Below are positions 1 through 8,025 of a DNA stretch of 31,923 nucleotides, piece by piece. A model generated the notes under the pieces. The model worked only from the letters and a program-made list of their open reading frames with translations. It did no database searches and was not told the origin of the DNA. Numbering within the stretch: position 1 is the stretch's first letter; every line of letters begins with the position of its first letter. The stretch is from Phascolarctobacterium succinatutens CAG:287 (lineage in GTDB: Bacteria > Bacillota > Negativicutes > Acidaminococcales > Acidaminococcaceae). Both the position numbers and the translations under genes were made by a program. Where the stretch lies: positions 1 to 31,923 of the forward strand of contig NZ_FR892776.1 in assembly GCF_000434895.1 (NCBI RefSeq), in the 5' to 3' direction.

Positions 1-35
1 CGGTGAAAATTAAAGATATTATAGGGAGGTGTAGA

Positions 36-479
36 ATGAAGACTGATACAAAAGCTGCGGCAGATTATCGTGATTATCTGCATCGCTATGGATTAAAAAA
101 TACCCGTCACAGACAGCTTATTCTGCAGCTGCTACTGGCGAGTGAGGGTGTGCTGACAGCCGAGGATATTTATCAGCAGCTGTGTGAGCAGGGAGCAGAG
201 ATAAATTTTTCTACGGTTTATCGCATTCTGGAAAATTTTACGCAAAAGGGACTGACGGAAAAAAGCTTTTTGGCGGATGCACGCAAGTATGGTTTTGTAC
301 TGCATGCCTTGGGCCACCGTCATCGTCTTATTTGCCTGCGCTGTCACCGCATTGTGGAGGTAGACCATTGCCCAATTGCTGATTTTGAGGAGCAGCTGGC
401 GGATAAAACGGATTTTGCCATCATGGGACATAACCTGGAATGGTATGGCTATTGTCCGCAGTGTCGCAAGCAGAAATAA
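36..479 (+). CDS. Fur-family metal- or peroxide-responsive repressor
   Basis: A 147-residue protein of the usual Fur/PerR/Zur length. The N-terminal half is a winged helix (recognition region around FSTVYRILENF). The C-terminal half has the family metal-binding pattern: an HRHRLICLRC stretch supplies His residues and the first CXXC pair, and CPQC near the end supplies the second pair for structural zinc. I chose the ATG at 36 because AGGGAGG lies six bases before it; an in-frame GTG at 3 has no ribosome binding site in view. Family members are dimeric cytoplasmic repressors that respond to iron, zinc, manganese or peroxide. The sequence alone does not say which, and no operator is visible because the upstream region is outside the window. 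Confidence 0.9.
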   Translation: MKTDTKAAADYRDYLHRYGLKNTRHRQLILQLLLASEGVLTAEDIYQQLCEQGAEINFSTVYRILENFTQKGLTEKSFLADARKYGFVLHALGHRHRLICLRCHRIVEVDHCPIADFEEQLADKTDFAIMGHNLEWYGYCPQCRKQK

Positions 480-502
480 TAAGAAAATTTTTCTGAAAAA
501 GC

Positions 503-531
503 TTGCAAAGCAGCGTAAGTAATGATATAAT
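503..531 (+). promoter_or_regulatory. Promoter of the rpsF-ssb-rpsR operon
   Basis: TTGCAA at 503-508 and TATAAT at 526-531 with a 17-base spacer, a near-consensus housekeeping promoter. It lies between the Fur-family gene and rpsF and predicts a leader of about 75 bases. Confidence 0.75.
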
Positions 532-567
532 TATTAAGCTTGTATATAACTATATATACTTCTTCTG

Positions 568-585
568 CTCCCGGAGAGACGGGGG
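568..585 (+). promoter_or_regulatory. Hairpin in the rpsF leader, possible S6:S18 autoregulatory element
   Basis: CTCCCG at 568-573 pairs with CGGGGG at 580-585 around a GAGAGA loop, directly upstream of the very strong AGGAGGAGGTGA site of rpsF. Bacterial rpsF leaders often contain an RNA motif bound by the S6:S18 complex. The position and the C-rich/G-rich stem fit that idea, but I cannot match the published consensus base by base, so this remains a candidate. Confidence 0.35.
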
Positions 586-612
586 CCAAAGTCCAAAGGA
601 GGAGGTGATTTC

Positions 613-897
613 GTGAACGCATACGAAGTCATGTACATCGTTAAACCTGTTGAGGATGAGGCTTGTGAAGCAGTTGTTGCTAAATTCGAGAAACTCATCA
701 CTGCAAACGGTGGTAATGTAGAAAAAACCGATCGTTGGGGCAAAAGACGCCTTGCTTATGAGATTCAGGACCTGAATGAAGGTATCTATGTTCTCGTAAC
801 CTTCCAGGCTGACGCCGCTGCTGTTAAGGAACTTGATCGTGTTATGAAAATTACCGATGAAGTACTGCGCCATATGATTATCAGAAAGGGTGAATAA
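613..897 (+). CDS. rpsF: 30S ribosomal protein S6
   Basis: A 94-residue protein with the typical S6 opening (NAYEVMYIVKP) and the internal WGKRRLAYEI segment, full length for the family. S6 binds S18 and 16S rRNA in the platform of the small subunit. The start is a GTG with an almost perfect anti-Shine-Dalgarno match (GGAGGAGGTGA) five bases upstream. It is the first gene of the rpsF-ssb-rpsR cluster conserved across most bacteria, three bases from ssb, and is expressed from the promoter at 503-531. Confidence 0.97.
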   Translation: MNAYEVMYIVKPVEDEACEAVVAKFEKLITANGGNVEKTDRWGKRRLAYEIQDLNEGIYVLVTFQADAAAVKELDRVMKITDEVLRHMIIRKGE

Positions 898-900
898 TCA

Positions 901-1338
901 ATGAACAAGATTATTCTGTTAGGCAGACTTACTAGAGATCCGGAAGTGCGTTATACGCCGACCGGTAAAGTTGTTTGTCAGTTTACTCTTGCAGTAGACA
1001 GACCTTTTGCCAATCAGGAAGGCCAAAGAGAAGCTGACTTTATTCCCGTAGTAATTTGGGGTAAACAAGCTGAGACATGCGGTAACAGTCTCACCAAAGG
1101 GCAGCGCGCGCTTGTTGAAGGCCGCCTGCAAATCCGTAGCTATGATGGTAAGGATGGCAACAAACGCTGGGTAACCGAAGTAATCGCTGATCGCTTCGAG
1201 TTTATTGAGCGCAAAGCTGATGCCGCTGCTGCTCATAGCAATCCGATTCGCTCTGCAGCTCCTGCTGCACCGGCACAAGATGGCGGCATGAGTGGTTTCG
1301 GACAACAGGTTCCCTTTGATGAGGAAATTCCATTCTAA
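901..1338 (+). CDS. ssb: Single-stranded DNA-binding protein
   Basis: A 145-residue SSB. It begins MNKIILLGRLTRDPEVRYTP, the classic start of the OB fold, continues through the conserved DFIPVVIWGKQAE segment, then an Ala/Pro/Gly-rich linker from about residue 110. It ends in the acidic tip DEEIPF that recruits replication and repair proteins. It protects single-stranded DNA as a tetramer. It sits three bases after rpsF and 18 before rpsR, the conserved order in which ssb is co-expressed with the two ribosomal proteins. Confidence 0.97.
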   Translation: MNKIILLGRLTRDPEVRYTPTGKVVCQFTLAVDRPFANQEGQREADFIPVVIWGKQAETCGNSLTKGQRALVEGRLQIRSYDGKDGNKRWVTEVIADRFEFIERKADAAAAHSNPIRSAAPAAPAQDGGMSGFGQQVPFDEEIPF

Positions 1339-1356
1339 TTTAAGGGAGGTTATGCA

Positions 1357-1587
1357 ATGAAACGCGAAAGAGGCAGAAGACCTAGAAGAAAAGTTTGCAG
1401 CTTCTGTGTTGATAAAGTTGAAGAAATCGATTACAAGGATGCAAATAAGCTGAAACGCTATATTACCGAACGTGGTAAGATTTTACCGCGCCGTATTTCC
1501 GGTACCTGCGCTAAGCACCAACGCCAATTGACCGTAGCAATCAAACGCGCTCGCTGCGTTGCTTTGCTGCCGTTCACCTGCGAATAA
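1357..1587 (+). CDS. rpsR: 30S ribosomal protein S18
   Basis: A 76-residue basic protein with an N-terminal Arg-rich stretch, a CSFC pair, the conserved IDYKDANKLKRYITERGKILPRR core and a second Cys region later. It is full length. S18 sits with S6 in the platform of the small subunit. AGGGAGGT lies a few bases before the ATG. Last of the three conserved genes of this operon. Unlike many Firmicutes, rplI does not follow nearby, although dnaB occurs 8.5 kb downstream. Confidence 0.96.
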   Translation: MKRERGRRPRRKVCSFCVDKVEEIDYKDANKLKRYITERGKILPRRISGTCAKHQRQLTVAIKRARCVALLPFTCE

Positions 1588-1619
1588 TTCGCACGGCGGT
1601 TTAAACGAAACTTAAATAA

Positions 1620-2666
1620 ATGGCTGAGGTAAGAATTGAGCATGTATTTAAACGTTTCGGCGCTGTAACTGCCGTAAACGATTTTGATTTAGTTGTAAAG
1701 GATGGCGAATTTGTTTCCATCCTCGGTCCTTCAGGTTGCGGTAAAACCACTACCCTGCGCATGATTGCAGGCTTTGAGCGTGCTACCGAAGGTGAAATTT
1801 ATATCGGCGACCACTGCGTAAGCTCTTCTGTTAAGGGCAGCTTCGCTCCGCCGGAAAAACGTGACATCGGTATGGTATTCCAATCCTATGCTGTTTGGCC
1901 GCATATGACTGTTGCCGAAAACGTAGGCTATCCGTTGAAAATTCAAAAGGTAGATAAAAAGGAACGCGAAGAACGCGTACAGAAGATGCTGGAGCTGGTT
2001 CATCTGGGTGAATACAGCAAGCGTTATCCGCATCAGCTGTCCGGCGGTCAGCAACAGCGTGTTGCTTTGGCACGTGCGCTGGTAGCACAGCCCGGCCTGC
2101 TGCTGTTGGACGAGCCTTTGTCTAACCTGGATGCTAAGCTGCGTGAATCTATGCGCTTTGAAATCCTTGCTATTCAAAAGGAACTGGGCATCACCGTTGT
2201 CTATGTAACTCATGATCAGGGCGAAGCAATGGCAATGAGCGACCGCGTAGTTGTTATGAGTGCCGGCGTTGTACAGCAAATCGGCGCACCGCACGAAATT
2301 TATACCAAGCCTGCCAACAAAATGGTTGCGGACTTCATCGGTCTGGTTAACTTTATTGATGGCGAGGTTAAGGGTGACAGAGTATTCATTAAGGGCAGCA
2401 ATGTTTCCTTCCCAAATACCGCTAAGGTTACCGGCGAAGCAACAATTGCCGTACGTCCTGAGAATATTACCATGTCCCTCAGCGGCGGTCAGGTGGAAGG
2501 TCAGGTAACTCACCGCTTCTACTTGGGCGATGCGGTTGACTATCGTGTAAATGTTCATGGTCATGATATCCGCGTTATCGTTAAGGGCGCAGACATTGAT
2601 GCGATTCCTGACGGTTCCAAGGTATATCTGGACTTTGACAGAGTAATGGTTTTCGACAGGAACTAA
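1620..2666 (+). CDS. ABC transporter ATP-binding protein (MalK/FbpC/PotA type)
   Basis: A 348-residue ATPase of the importer type with a C-terminal TOBE domain. Walker A GPSGCGKTT is at residues 36-44, the Q-loop at VFQSY, the signature LSGGQQQ from 140, Walker B LLLLDE at 161-165 region, and the switch His in VTHDQ near 198. The C-terminal third (about 240-345) has the beta-rich TOBE fold including VRPENI, as in sugar, polyamine and ferric-iron importers. It starts 32 bases after rpsR with no convincing Shine-Dalgarno site, so coupling to upstream translation is likely. No permease or binding-protein gene is adjacent, so the substrate cannot be given and it may serve a system encoded elsewhere. 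Confidence 0.92.
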   Translation: MAEVRIEHVFKRFGAVTAVNDFDLVVKDGEFVSILGPSGCGKTTTLRMIAGFERATEGEIYIGDHCVSSSVKGSFAPPEKRDIGMVFQSYAVWPHMTVAENVGYPLKIQKVDKKEREERVQKMLELVHLGEYSKRYPHQLSGGQQQRVALARALVAQPGLLLLDEPLSNLDAKLRESMRFEILAIQKELGITVVYVTHDQGEAMAMSDRVVVMSAGVVQQIGAPHEIYTKPANKMVADFIGLVNFIDGEVKGDRVFIKGSNVSFPNTAKVTGEATIAVRPENITMSLSGGQVEGQVTHRFYLGDAVDYRVNVHGHDIRVIVKGADIDAIPDGSKVYLDFDRVMVFDRN

Positions 2667-2679
2667 GCTGAAAATATAA

Positions 2680-2723
2680 GACGGAGATAACGGATTAAAT
2701 AGCTGTTATCTCCGTCTTTTTTT
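2680..2723 (+). terminator. Terminator after the ABC ATPase gene
   Basis: A 14-bp stem (2680-2693 with 2703-2716, one G-U pair) around a 9-base loop, followed by a run of seven T. Closes the rpsF-ssb-rpsR-ATPase transcript. Confidence 0.93.
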
Positions 2724-2756
2724 GTGTAAAAAACATAAAAAAACGGCAGTTAGCTA

Positions 2757-2785
2757 TTGACAACTCGTCTAAATCGTAGTATAGT
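2757..2785 (+). promoter_or_regulatory. Promoter of the TrmB-type regulator and decarboxylase pair
   Basis: A perfect TTGACA at 2757-2762, 17-base spacer, TATAGT at 2780-2785. It gives a leader of about 80 bases before the ATG at 2872, rich in short GC/AA runs but without an obvious terminator hairpin. Confidence 0.78.
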
Positions 2786-2871
2786 GGTCTTAAACAGGAA
2801 CAATAATATAAATATGCGTCCAAAACGCAAAAAGTTCCGTCGCAAAAGCCGAAGAGCCGAATGAGGGTTTT

Positions 2872-3579
2872 ATGAATTTAATTGAAGGTCTTACTAATTT
2901 TAATTTAACAAAGCAGGAAGCAACTCTGTATGTGCTGCTGCTGAAGTCCGGTCAGATGACCGGCTATGAAGCAGCCAAGCAGACCGGCATTTCGCGTTCC
3001 AACACTTATACTGCGCTGGCAGGACTGGTGGATAAGGGAGCAGCGTATGTGCTGGAGGAGGGCAAGGTAACACGCTATACTCCGGTGCCTGCTGCTGAAT
3101 TTTGCAGCAACAAAATCAGTTGTCTGGAGGAGATAAAAAAAGATATACTCCAACAGCTGCCGGTGCTGAACAATGATCCTGAGGGGTATATCACCATTAA
3201 GGGTGCGCAAGAGATTATAAATAAAATGCGCAATACCGTGCGTCAGGCACAGGCAAGAATTTATCTGTCGGCTAACAGCAGAATGCTGGAGCTGCTGCTG
3301 CCGGAGCTGCAGGCTGCGTTGCAGCGGGGCTTGAAGGTAGTAGTTATCGGCGATAAAAGCTTTTCTTTGCCGGGAGCAATCTGCTACGGTACCAATAAGC
3401 AAAGCGAGCAGATTCGTCTGATTGCCGATTCACACACCGTTTTGACAGGAGATTTACAGAATGATGAGGATTCAACCTGTTTGTATTCCTGCAAACGCAA
3501 TTTAGTTGATTTATTTAAGGAAGCGCTGCAGAATGAAATTGCGCTGATTAAATTACAGAAAGGTGATATAAATGTCTAA
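2872..3579 (+). CDS. TrmB-family transcriptional regulator
   Basis: A 235-residue protein. Residues 1-75 form a winged helix of the TrmB type (LTKQEATLYVLLLKSGQMTG, then AAKQTGISRSNTYTALAGLV). The region from about 105 to 220 resembles the phospholipase-D-like effector domain found behind TrmB helices (QARIYLSANSRMLELLLPEL, then LKVVVIGDK). GAGGG lies upstream of the ATG. Its TAA overlaps the start of the decarboxylase gene by eight bases, so the two are translationally coupled and the regulator probably controls the decarboxylase and itself. The family usually senses sugars or other small metabolites; the ligand here is unknown. Confidence 0.82.
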   Translation: MNLIEGLTNFNLTKQEATLYVLLLKSGQMTGYEAAKQTGISRSNTYTALAGLVDKGAAYVLEEGKVTRYTPVPAAEFCSNKISCLEEIKKDILQQLPVLNNDPEGYITIKGAQEIINKMRNTVRQAQARIYLSANSRMLELLLPELQAALQRGLKVVVIGDKSFSLPGAICYGTNKQSEQIRLIADSHTVLTGDLQNDEDSTCLYSCKRNLVDLFKEALQNEIALIKLQKGDINV

Positions 3580-4861
3580 GAAAATTCCGTTTGTTACTAA
3601 AGAACAATTAGAAAAAATCGTTTCCCAATATCCTACTCCGTTCCATCTTTATGATGAGGCCGGCATCCGTCGCACCGCGCGTCTGGTGAACAAGGCCTTT
3701 TCCTGGAATAAGGGTTTCAAAGAATATTTCGCAGTAAAGGCTACTCCTAACCCCTATCTGCTGCAGATTCTGCGCGAAGAGGGCTGCGGTGCCGACTGCT
3801 CCTCTTATACCGAGCTTTTGATGAGCGATGCCGTAGGCTTTAAGGAGAGCGAGATTATGTTCTCTTCCAATGCAACTCCGGCAGAGGACTTTAAATTGGC
3901 TCGTAAATTGAATGTAACCATCAATCTGGATGATATTACTCATATTGACTTTTTGGAGAAGGTTGCCGACATTCCGGAAACCGTCTGCTGCCGTTACAAT
4001 CCCGGCGGACATTTTGCCATTGCCAACAACATTATGGATAACCCCGGCGATGCAAAATACGGTATGACTCATGAGCAGATTATTGAGGCTTATAAAATCC
4101 TTAAGAGTAAGGGCGTAAAGAATTTCGGTATTCATGCCTTCCTGGCTTCTAATACCGTTACCAACGAATACTATCCGGAGCTGGCACGTATTCTGTTCGA
4201 GCTGGCAGTTGAGCTGAAGGAAAAAACCGGCGCGCATATCTCCTTTATCAACCTCAGCGGCGGTATCGGCATTGCCTATAAGCCTGAGCAGCAGGATAAC
4301 GATGTACTGGCAATCGGCGAAGGCGTGCGCAAGGTGTTTGAAGAGGTGCTTGTACCTGCAGGCATGGGCGATGTTAAGCTGTTTACCGAGCTTGGCCGTT
4401 ACATGCTGGCACCGAATGGCGCTCTGGTAACTACCGCTATTCACCAAAAGCATATTTATAAAGAATACATCGGCTGCGACGCTTGCGCTGCTAACCTGAT
4501 GCGTCCCGCTATCTATGGCTCCTATCATCATATTACCGTTATGGGCAAGGAAAACGCTCCCTGCGACCATAAGTATGATGTAACCGGCGGCCTGTGCGAA
4601 AACAACGATAAATTTGCCGTAGACAGAATGCTGCCGGAAATTAATATCGGCGACCTGCTCTTTATTCATGATGCCGGTGCACATGGCTTCTCCATGGGCT
4701 ATAACTATAACGGCAAGCTGCGCAGTGCTGAGCTGCTGCTGCAGGAGGACGGCAGTGTTAAAATGATTCGTCGTGCAGAAACCCCGGCAGATTATTTCGC
4801 TACCTTCGATTTTGGCGAATATGGCCCGAAGCTGGCAGAGGAAGCAAAGATTAAAATGTAA
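3572..4861 (+). CDS. Diaminopimelate-decarboxylase-like PLP enzyme
   Basis: A 429-residue fold-type III PLP decarboxylase with alanine-racemase-like barrel and C-terminal beta domain. The PLP lysine is in YFAVKATPN (K56). A Gly-rich phosphate-binding segment is LSGGIG, an Arg lies in ELGRYMLAP, the Cys of the second-subunit motif is in GGLCENND, and DAGAHGFSMGYNYNGKLRSAE matches the substrate/PLP-binding end of LysA. LysA converts meso-diaminopimelate to lysine and CO2. Two motifs differ from classical LysA: HIGSQ is replaced by HAFLASN, and CESGD by CENND. A related diamino acid substrate is therefore possible. Overlaps the upstream TrmB-type gene; not next to other lysine genes. Confidence 0.82.
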   Translation: MSKKIPFVTKEQLEKIVSQYPTPFHLYDEAGIRRTARLVNKAFSWNKGFKEYFAVKATPNPYLLQILREEGCGADCSSYTELLMSDAVGFKESEIMFSSNATPAEDFKLARKLNVTINLDDITHIDFLEKVADIPETVCCRYNPGGHFAIANNIMDNPGDAKYGMTHEQIIEAYKILKSKGVKNFGIHAFLASNTVTNEYYPELARILFELAVELKEKTGAHISFINLSGGIGIAYKPEQQDNDVLAIGEGVRKVFEEVLVPAGMGDVKLFTELGRYMLAPNGALVTTAIHQKHIYKEYIGCDACAANLMRPAIYGSYHHITVMGKENAPCDHKYDVTGGLCENNDKFAVDRMLPEINIGDLLFIHDAGAHGFSMGYNYNGKLRSAELLLQEDGSVKMIRRAETPADYFATFDFGEYGPKLAEEAKIKM

Positions 4862-4890
4862 AAAACAACGCTTAGTGACGTTGTTTCACG

Positions 4891-4925
4891 AGGACTGAGG
4901 CCTGAGGGCTTCGGTCCTTTATTAT
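4891..4925 (+). terminator. Terminator after the decarboxylase gene
   Basis: A 12-bp stem (4891-4902 with 4907-4918) around a TGAG loop, then TTTATTATT. A smaller 8-bp hairpin (4863-4870 with 4879-4886) lies just before it, immediately after the stop codon. Confidence 0.8.
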
Positions 4926-4945
4926 TGTGTGATATAAGCACTTGC

Positions 4946-4975
4946 TTGAAAGCTGCTTTTGATTTAAAATATATA
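4946..4975 (+). promoter_or_regulatory. Possible promoter of the desulfidase gene
   Basis: TTGAAA at 4946-4951 and TATATA at 4970-4975 with an 18-base spacer, followed by a leader of roughly 85 bases. The -10 lies in an AT-rich stretch with several alternatives, so the exact site is uncertain. Confidence 0.4.
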
Positions 4976-5063
4976 GTGAATTGTCGGAAGCTTTAGGCAA
5001 TAATGCTTTCGAAAAAATTATCAGGCTGTGAGGGAATGCAGCTGAATTTTGGAGGATGTGCTT

Positions 5064-6356
5064 ATGCAAAATAAATATGCTGTTTATGAGGAGGCGTTGG
5101 CGGAGGAGCTTATTCCCGCCATGGGCTGTACCGAGCCTATCGCCATTGCTTACTGTGCTGCTGTGTGTCGCGAGCAATTAGGAGCTTTCCCGGAGCAAAT
5201 TGAAATCTGGGTTAGCCGTAATATTATTAAGAACGTTAAGAGTGTTGTTGTACCGAACACCAACAAGATGAAGGGCATCGAGGTTGCCTGCGCTGCCGGT
5301 GTCGTTGCCGCTCATTCCGAGCGTCAGCTGGAGGTTCTGGCTTATATTAACCAGGAGGAAAAGGCTGAAATTAAGGCGTTGGCTGAATCCGGCAAGATTA
5401 ATATTCACGTTTCCGAAGAACCGGATATTTTCTATATCCGCATTTTCCTGGCAGCAGGCGGCAATAATGCCGAGGTAACTATCCGCACAGACCACACTAA
5501 TGTTACCTGCATCAAGAAAAACGGTGTTACTATTTTGGAAAAACCGATTGTGCCTGCCGAAGAAGAGGCAAAGAGCCTGTGGAGAATTGAAGACGTTCTT
5601 GATGCGGCCCGCAATATGCCTTTAGATAACGTTAAACATTTGCTGCAACGCCAGATTGATTTCAATATGGCTATTTCTAAAGAAGGCCTGACTAATGATT
5701 ACGGTGCAAGCATCGGCAAAATTTTATTGCGCCGTGACCCCGACAGCCTGCGTATCCGCGCACGTGCCAGCGCTGCTGCAGGCAGTGACGCGCGTATGAA
5801 CGGCTGCGAGCTTCCGGTAGTAATTACCTCCGGCAGCGGCAACCAGGGTATTACCGCTTCCGTTCCTGTTGTTGTTTATGCACATGCACTGGCTGCAGGC
5901 GAAGAAAAAATGCTGCGTGCGGTACTGCTGAGCGACCTGGTTACCATCTACCTGAAGCAGGGTATCGGCAAGCTGTCTGCTTACTGCGGTGCTATCAGTG
6001 CCGGCTGCGGTGCCGGTGCGGCAATCGCTTTTCTGTATGACTGCACTGATGACCAGATTGAGCATGCTGTAGAAAATGCTCTGGCTATCAACAGCGGTAT
6101 TATCTGCGACGGTGCTAAATCCTCCTGCGCAGCTAAAATTGCTATGGCTGTTGAAGGCGGTCTGATGGGCGTTGATATGTCCGTGGCAGAACGTAACTTT
6201 GCTGGCGGTGACGGCGTGGAAGAACTTAATTTTGCTGGCGGTGACGGCATTGTCCAAAATACTGCCGATGAAACTATTGCTGCAGTTGGTAAAATTGCCA
6301 GCCAGGGCATGGTAGAAACCGATAAAGAAATTATTGATGTAATGCTTGGCCTGTAA
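5064..6356 (+). CDS. L-cysteine desulfidase / Fe-S serine dehydratase-like enzyme (UPF0597/CdsB family)
   Basis: A 430-residue protein of the UPF0597 family, which includes archaeal CdsB and E. coli YhaM/CyuA. CdsB breaks L-cysteine to pyruvate, ammonia and sulfide with a 4Fe-4S cluster. Candidate cluster cysteines are visible: MGCTEP (C22), SAGCGAG, and GIICDGAKSSC with its two Cys seven apart. The glycine-rich TSGSGNQGITASVP core is also typical. I start at the ATG at 5064 with GGAGG eight bases before it; an in-frame TTG at 5049 would overlap that site. Near the C-terminus an 11-residue segment containing NFAGGDG occurs twice in tandem (DNA 6189-6254), an apparent small insertion. Cytoplasmic; the adjacent decarboxylase suggests amino-acid catabolism. 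Confidence 0.85.
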   Translation: MQNKYAVYEEALAEELIPAMGCTEPIAIAYCAAVCREQLGAFPEQIEIWVSRNIIKNVKSVVVPNTNKMKGIEVACAAGVVAAHSERQLEVLAYINQEEKAEIKALAESGKINIHVSEEPDIFYIRIFLAAGGNNAEVTIRTDHTNVTCIKKNGVTILEKPIVPAEEEAKSLWRIEDVLDAARNMPLDNVKHLLQRQIDFNMAISKEGLTNDYGASIGKILLRRDPDSLRIRARASAAAGSDARMNGCELPVVITSGSGNQGITASVPVVVYAHALAAGEEKMLRAVLLSDLVTIYLKQGIGKLSAYCGAISAGCGAGAAIAFLYDCTDDQIEHAVENALAINSGIICDGAKSSCAAKIAMAVEGGLMGVDMSVAERNFAGGDGVEELNFAGGDGIVQNTADETIAAVGKIASQGMVETDKEIIDVMLGL

Positions 6357-6370
6357 GCAAGGCAAAGATA

Positions 6371-6406
6371 AGAGAGTCTGCTATTTTAGCAGACTCTCTG
6401 TTTTTA
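6371..6406. terminator. Terminator between convergent genes
   Basis: A perfect 12-bp stem (6371-6382 with 6388-6399), 5-base loop, then GTTTTTA on the plus strand. It sits between the ends of the desulfidase gene (plus) and the ClC gene (minus). The U-tract favours plus-strand use. Confidence 0.88.
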
Positions 6407-6420
6407 TGTACGGTATATAA

Positions 6421-7980
6421 TTATTCTTCTACCATTTTCGTCAGCTCTTCCACGTGCTCGGTAGCTGTGAGAATATAGATGAAATCGCCGCTGAGCAGGC
6501 GTGTATCGCCTGCCGGGATGAGCTGAGATTCACCACGCTTGACATCTACTAAGAGGGTATTGGGCGGCCAGGGAATATCCTTGATAAGCTTGCCGCTGAC
6601 ACTGCTGCCGCTGCAAATTACCAGCTCGATGACATTGCGCTGTTCCAGTACAGCCGGTTCCGGCGCCTTTTTGTGCAGCATGCGCTGCATCAGCTCCTCG
6701 TAGATGGGCTTGCTGTGGCACAGCTCCGCAATGACGAAGGCTACCATAGCAGCAATCGCCAGCGAAAGCAGCTGCTGGTAGCTGGCAGTCATTTCCATAA
6801 TCAGTACGGTGCCTGTGATAGGCGCGCGGACGGAGGAAGCAAAAAGCGCCGCCATAGCAACAACCATGATGTTGGTGGCGTAAGCAGGCTCAATCCAGCC
6901 AAGCATAATCAGAATCTGAGCACAAATGCTGCCGCAGAGAGCACCGATAACGAGCATCGGCAGGAAGAAGCCGCCGGGAACGCCGCAACCGTAGCTGATG
7001 AGCGTAAAAATCAGCTTGCCTGCAAGAAAAAGCAGCAAAAGCTGCAGTGGTACAGGTGCTTTGGCCAGATGGTTGATAAGATCGTTGCCGCCGCCCAAAA
7101 CCTCGGGCAGAAAGTAGCCTAAAATGCCGGCGCAGATAAGGGCAAAGGCAATTTTCTCTACCGGACGCTTGAAGCAGGGCAGGCTGTAAAAGCGGCCGAT
7201 GTTCAGCAGGCCCCAGTTAAAAATGACACCTGCCAGACCGCTGGCAAGAGCAACCAGAATGACGATGCCGTAATAGCCGATGGGAAGCAGCTGTAAGTCG
7301 GGGATATCAAAAATTGTCGCACGGCCGAAGATGGCGCGGGAAATAATCGTTGCAGTGAAGGCTGCGGCCATGGAAGGCAACAGAACCATGATGGAAAAAT
7401 TGCGGTGCAGCTCTTCCAAAGCAAAGATTACACCGGCGAGCGGAGCGTTGAAGGCTGCCGCAAGACCGGCGCTGGCACCGCTGGTCAGCAGATAGCGTTC
7501 TTCCATGCGGGTGCGTCCCATGAGGCGGCTGACGCCCTGCGCAGCTACTGCGCCCAGCTGGATGGAAGGGCCTTCGCGTCCCAGGGAAAGACCGGCGCCG
7601 ATGCCTATAATGCCGGCGGTGAGCTTAACCCAGAGAATGTGTAGCCAACGCATTTTCATCAGGCCTAAAATTGCTCCCTTAACCTGCGGAATGCCGCTGC
7701 CTGCCGCCATAGGCTCGATGCAATTGAGCTTGTGCAGGATAAAGGCGATGGCGATGAGCACGGCGAACCAGCAGGCGTTGATGCTCCAGTCGCTCACCCA
7801 TAGGCGGTTGTAGAGCGCTCCGCGCAGGTATTCCATCTCCGAAAGGGCGAAGCGGAAGAAGCTGATGACTATACCGGCGAAGATACCGGTGAGGATACCC
7901 TCCGCAAACAGGCGCAGGCGGAAGCGGTGCATGTCGCTGAGCGAACGGTAGGTTTTGTATTTTTGTTCTTTATCGTCCAT
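6421..7980 (-). CDS. ClC-family chloride/proton antiporter with C-terminal RCK-type domain
   Basis: A 519-residue membrane protein. ClC signatures are present in order: GSGIP (residues 94-98), GREGP (134-138, gating Glu136), an EE pair in FALEELHRN matching the internal proton glutamate of antiporters, GGFFLPML, and KPIYEELM with the central Tyr. Both glutamates suggest H+/Cl- exchange rather than a channel. About ten or more hydrophobic helices precede a cytosolic tail from about 430 that resembles a TrkA-C/RCK regulatory domain. I start at MDDKEQ (7980): the longer frame to 8028 would run through the extended -10 promoter at 8017-8025. Likely role: acid resistance or anion balance. Confidence 0.9.
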   Translation of the reverse strand: MDDKEQKYKTYRSLSDMHRFRLRLFAEGILTGIFAGIVISFFRFALSEMEYLRGALYNRLWVSDWSINACWFAVLIAIAFILHKLNCIEPMAAGSGIPQVKGAILGLMKMRWLHILWVKLTAGIIGIGAGLSLGREGPSIQLGAVAAQGVSRLMGRTRMEERYLLTSGASAGLAAAFNAPLAGVIFALEELHRNFSIMVLLPSMAAAFTATIISRAIFGRATIFDIPDLQLLPIGYYGIVILVALASGLAGVIFNWGLLNIGRFYSLPCFKRPVEKIAFALICAGILGYFLPEVLGGGNDLINHLAKAPVPLQLLLLFLAGKLIFTLISYGCGVPGGFFLPMLVIGALCGSICAQILIMLGWIEPAYATNIMVVAMAALFASSVRAPITGTVLIMEMTASYQQLLSLAIAAMVAFVIAELCHSKPIYEELMQRMLHKKAPEPAVLEQRNVIELVICSGSSVSGKLIKDIPWPPNTLLVDVKRGESQLIPAGDTRLLSGDFIYILTATEHVEELTKMVEE

Positions 7981-8016
7981 AAATATAACTCTTTTCTTCG
8001 AATTTTTGTAACTAAT

Positions 8017-8025
8017 ATTATAGCA
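8017..8025 (-). promoter_or_regulatory. Extended -10 promoter of the ClC gene
   Basis: On the minus strand TGCTATAAT (TATAAT at 8022-8017) about 40 bases before the ATG at 7980. No good -35 is visible, as expected for an extended -10. It lies immediately beyond the terminator of the upstream minus-strand gene. Confidence 0.6.
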
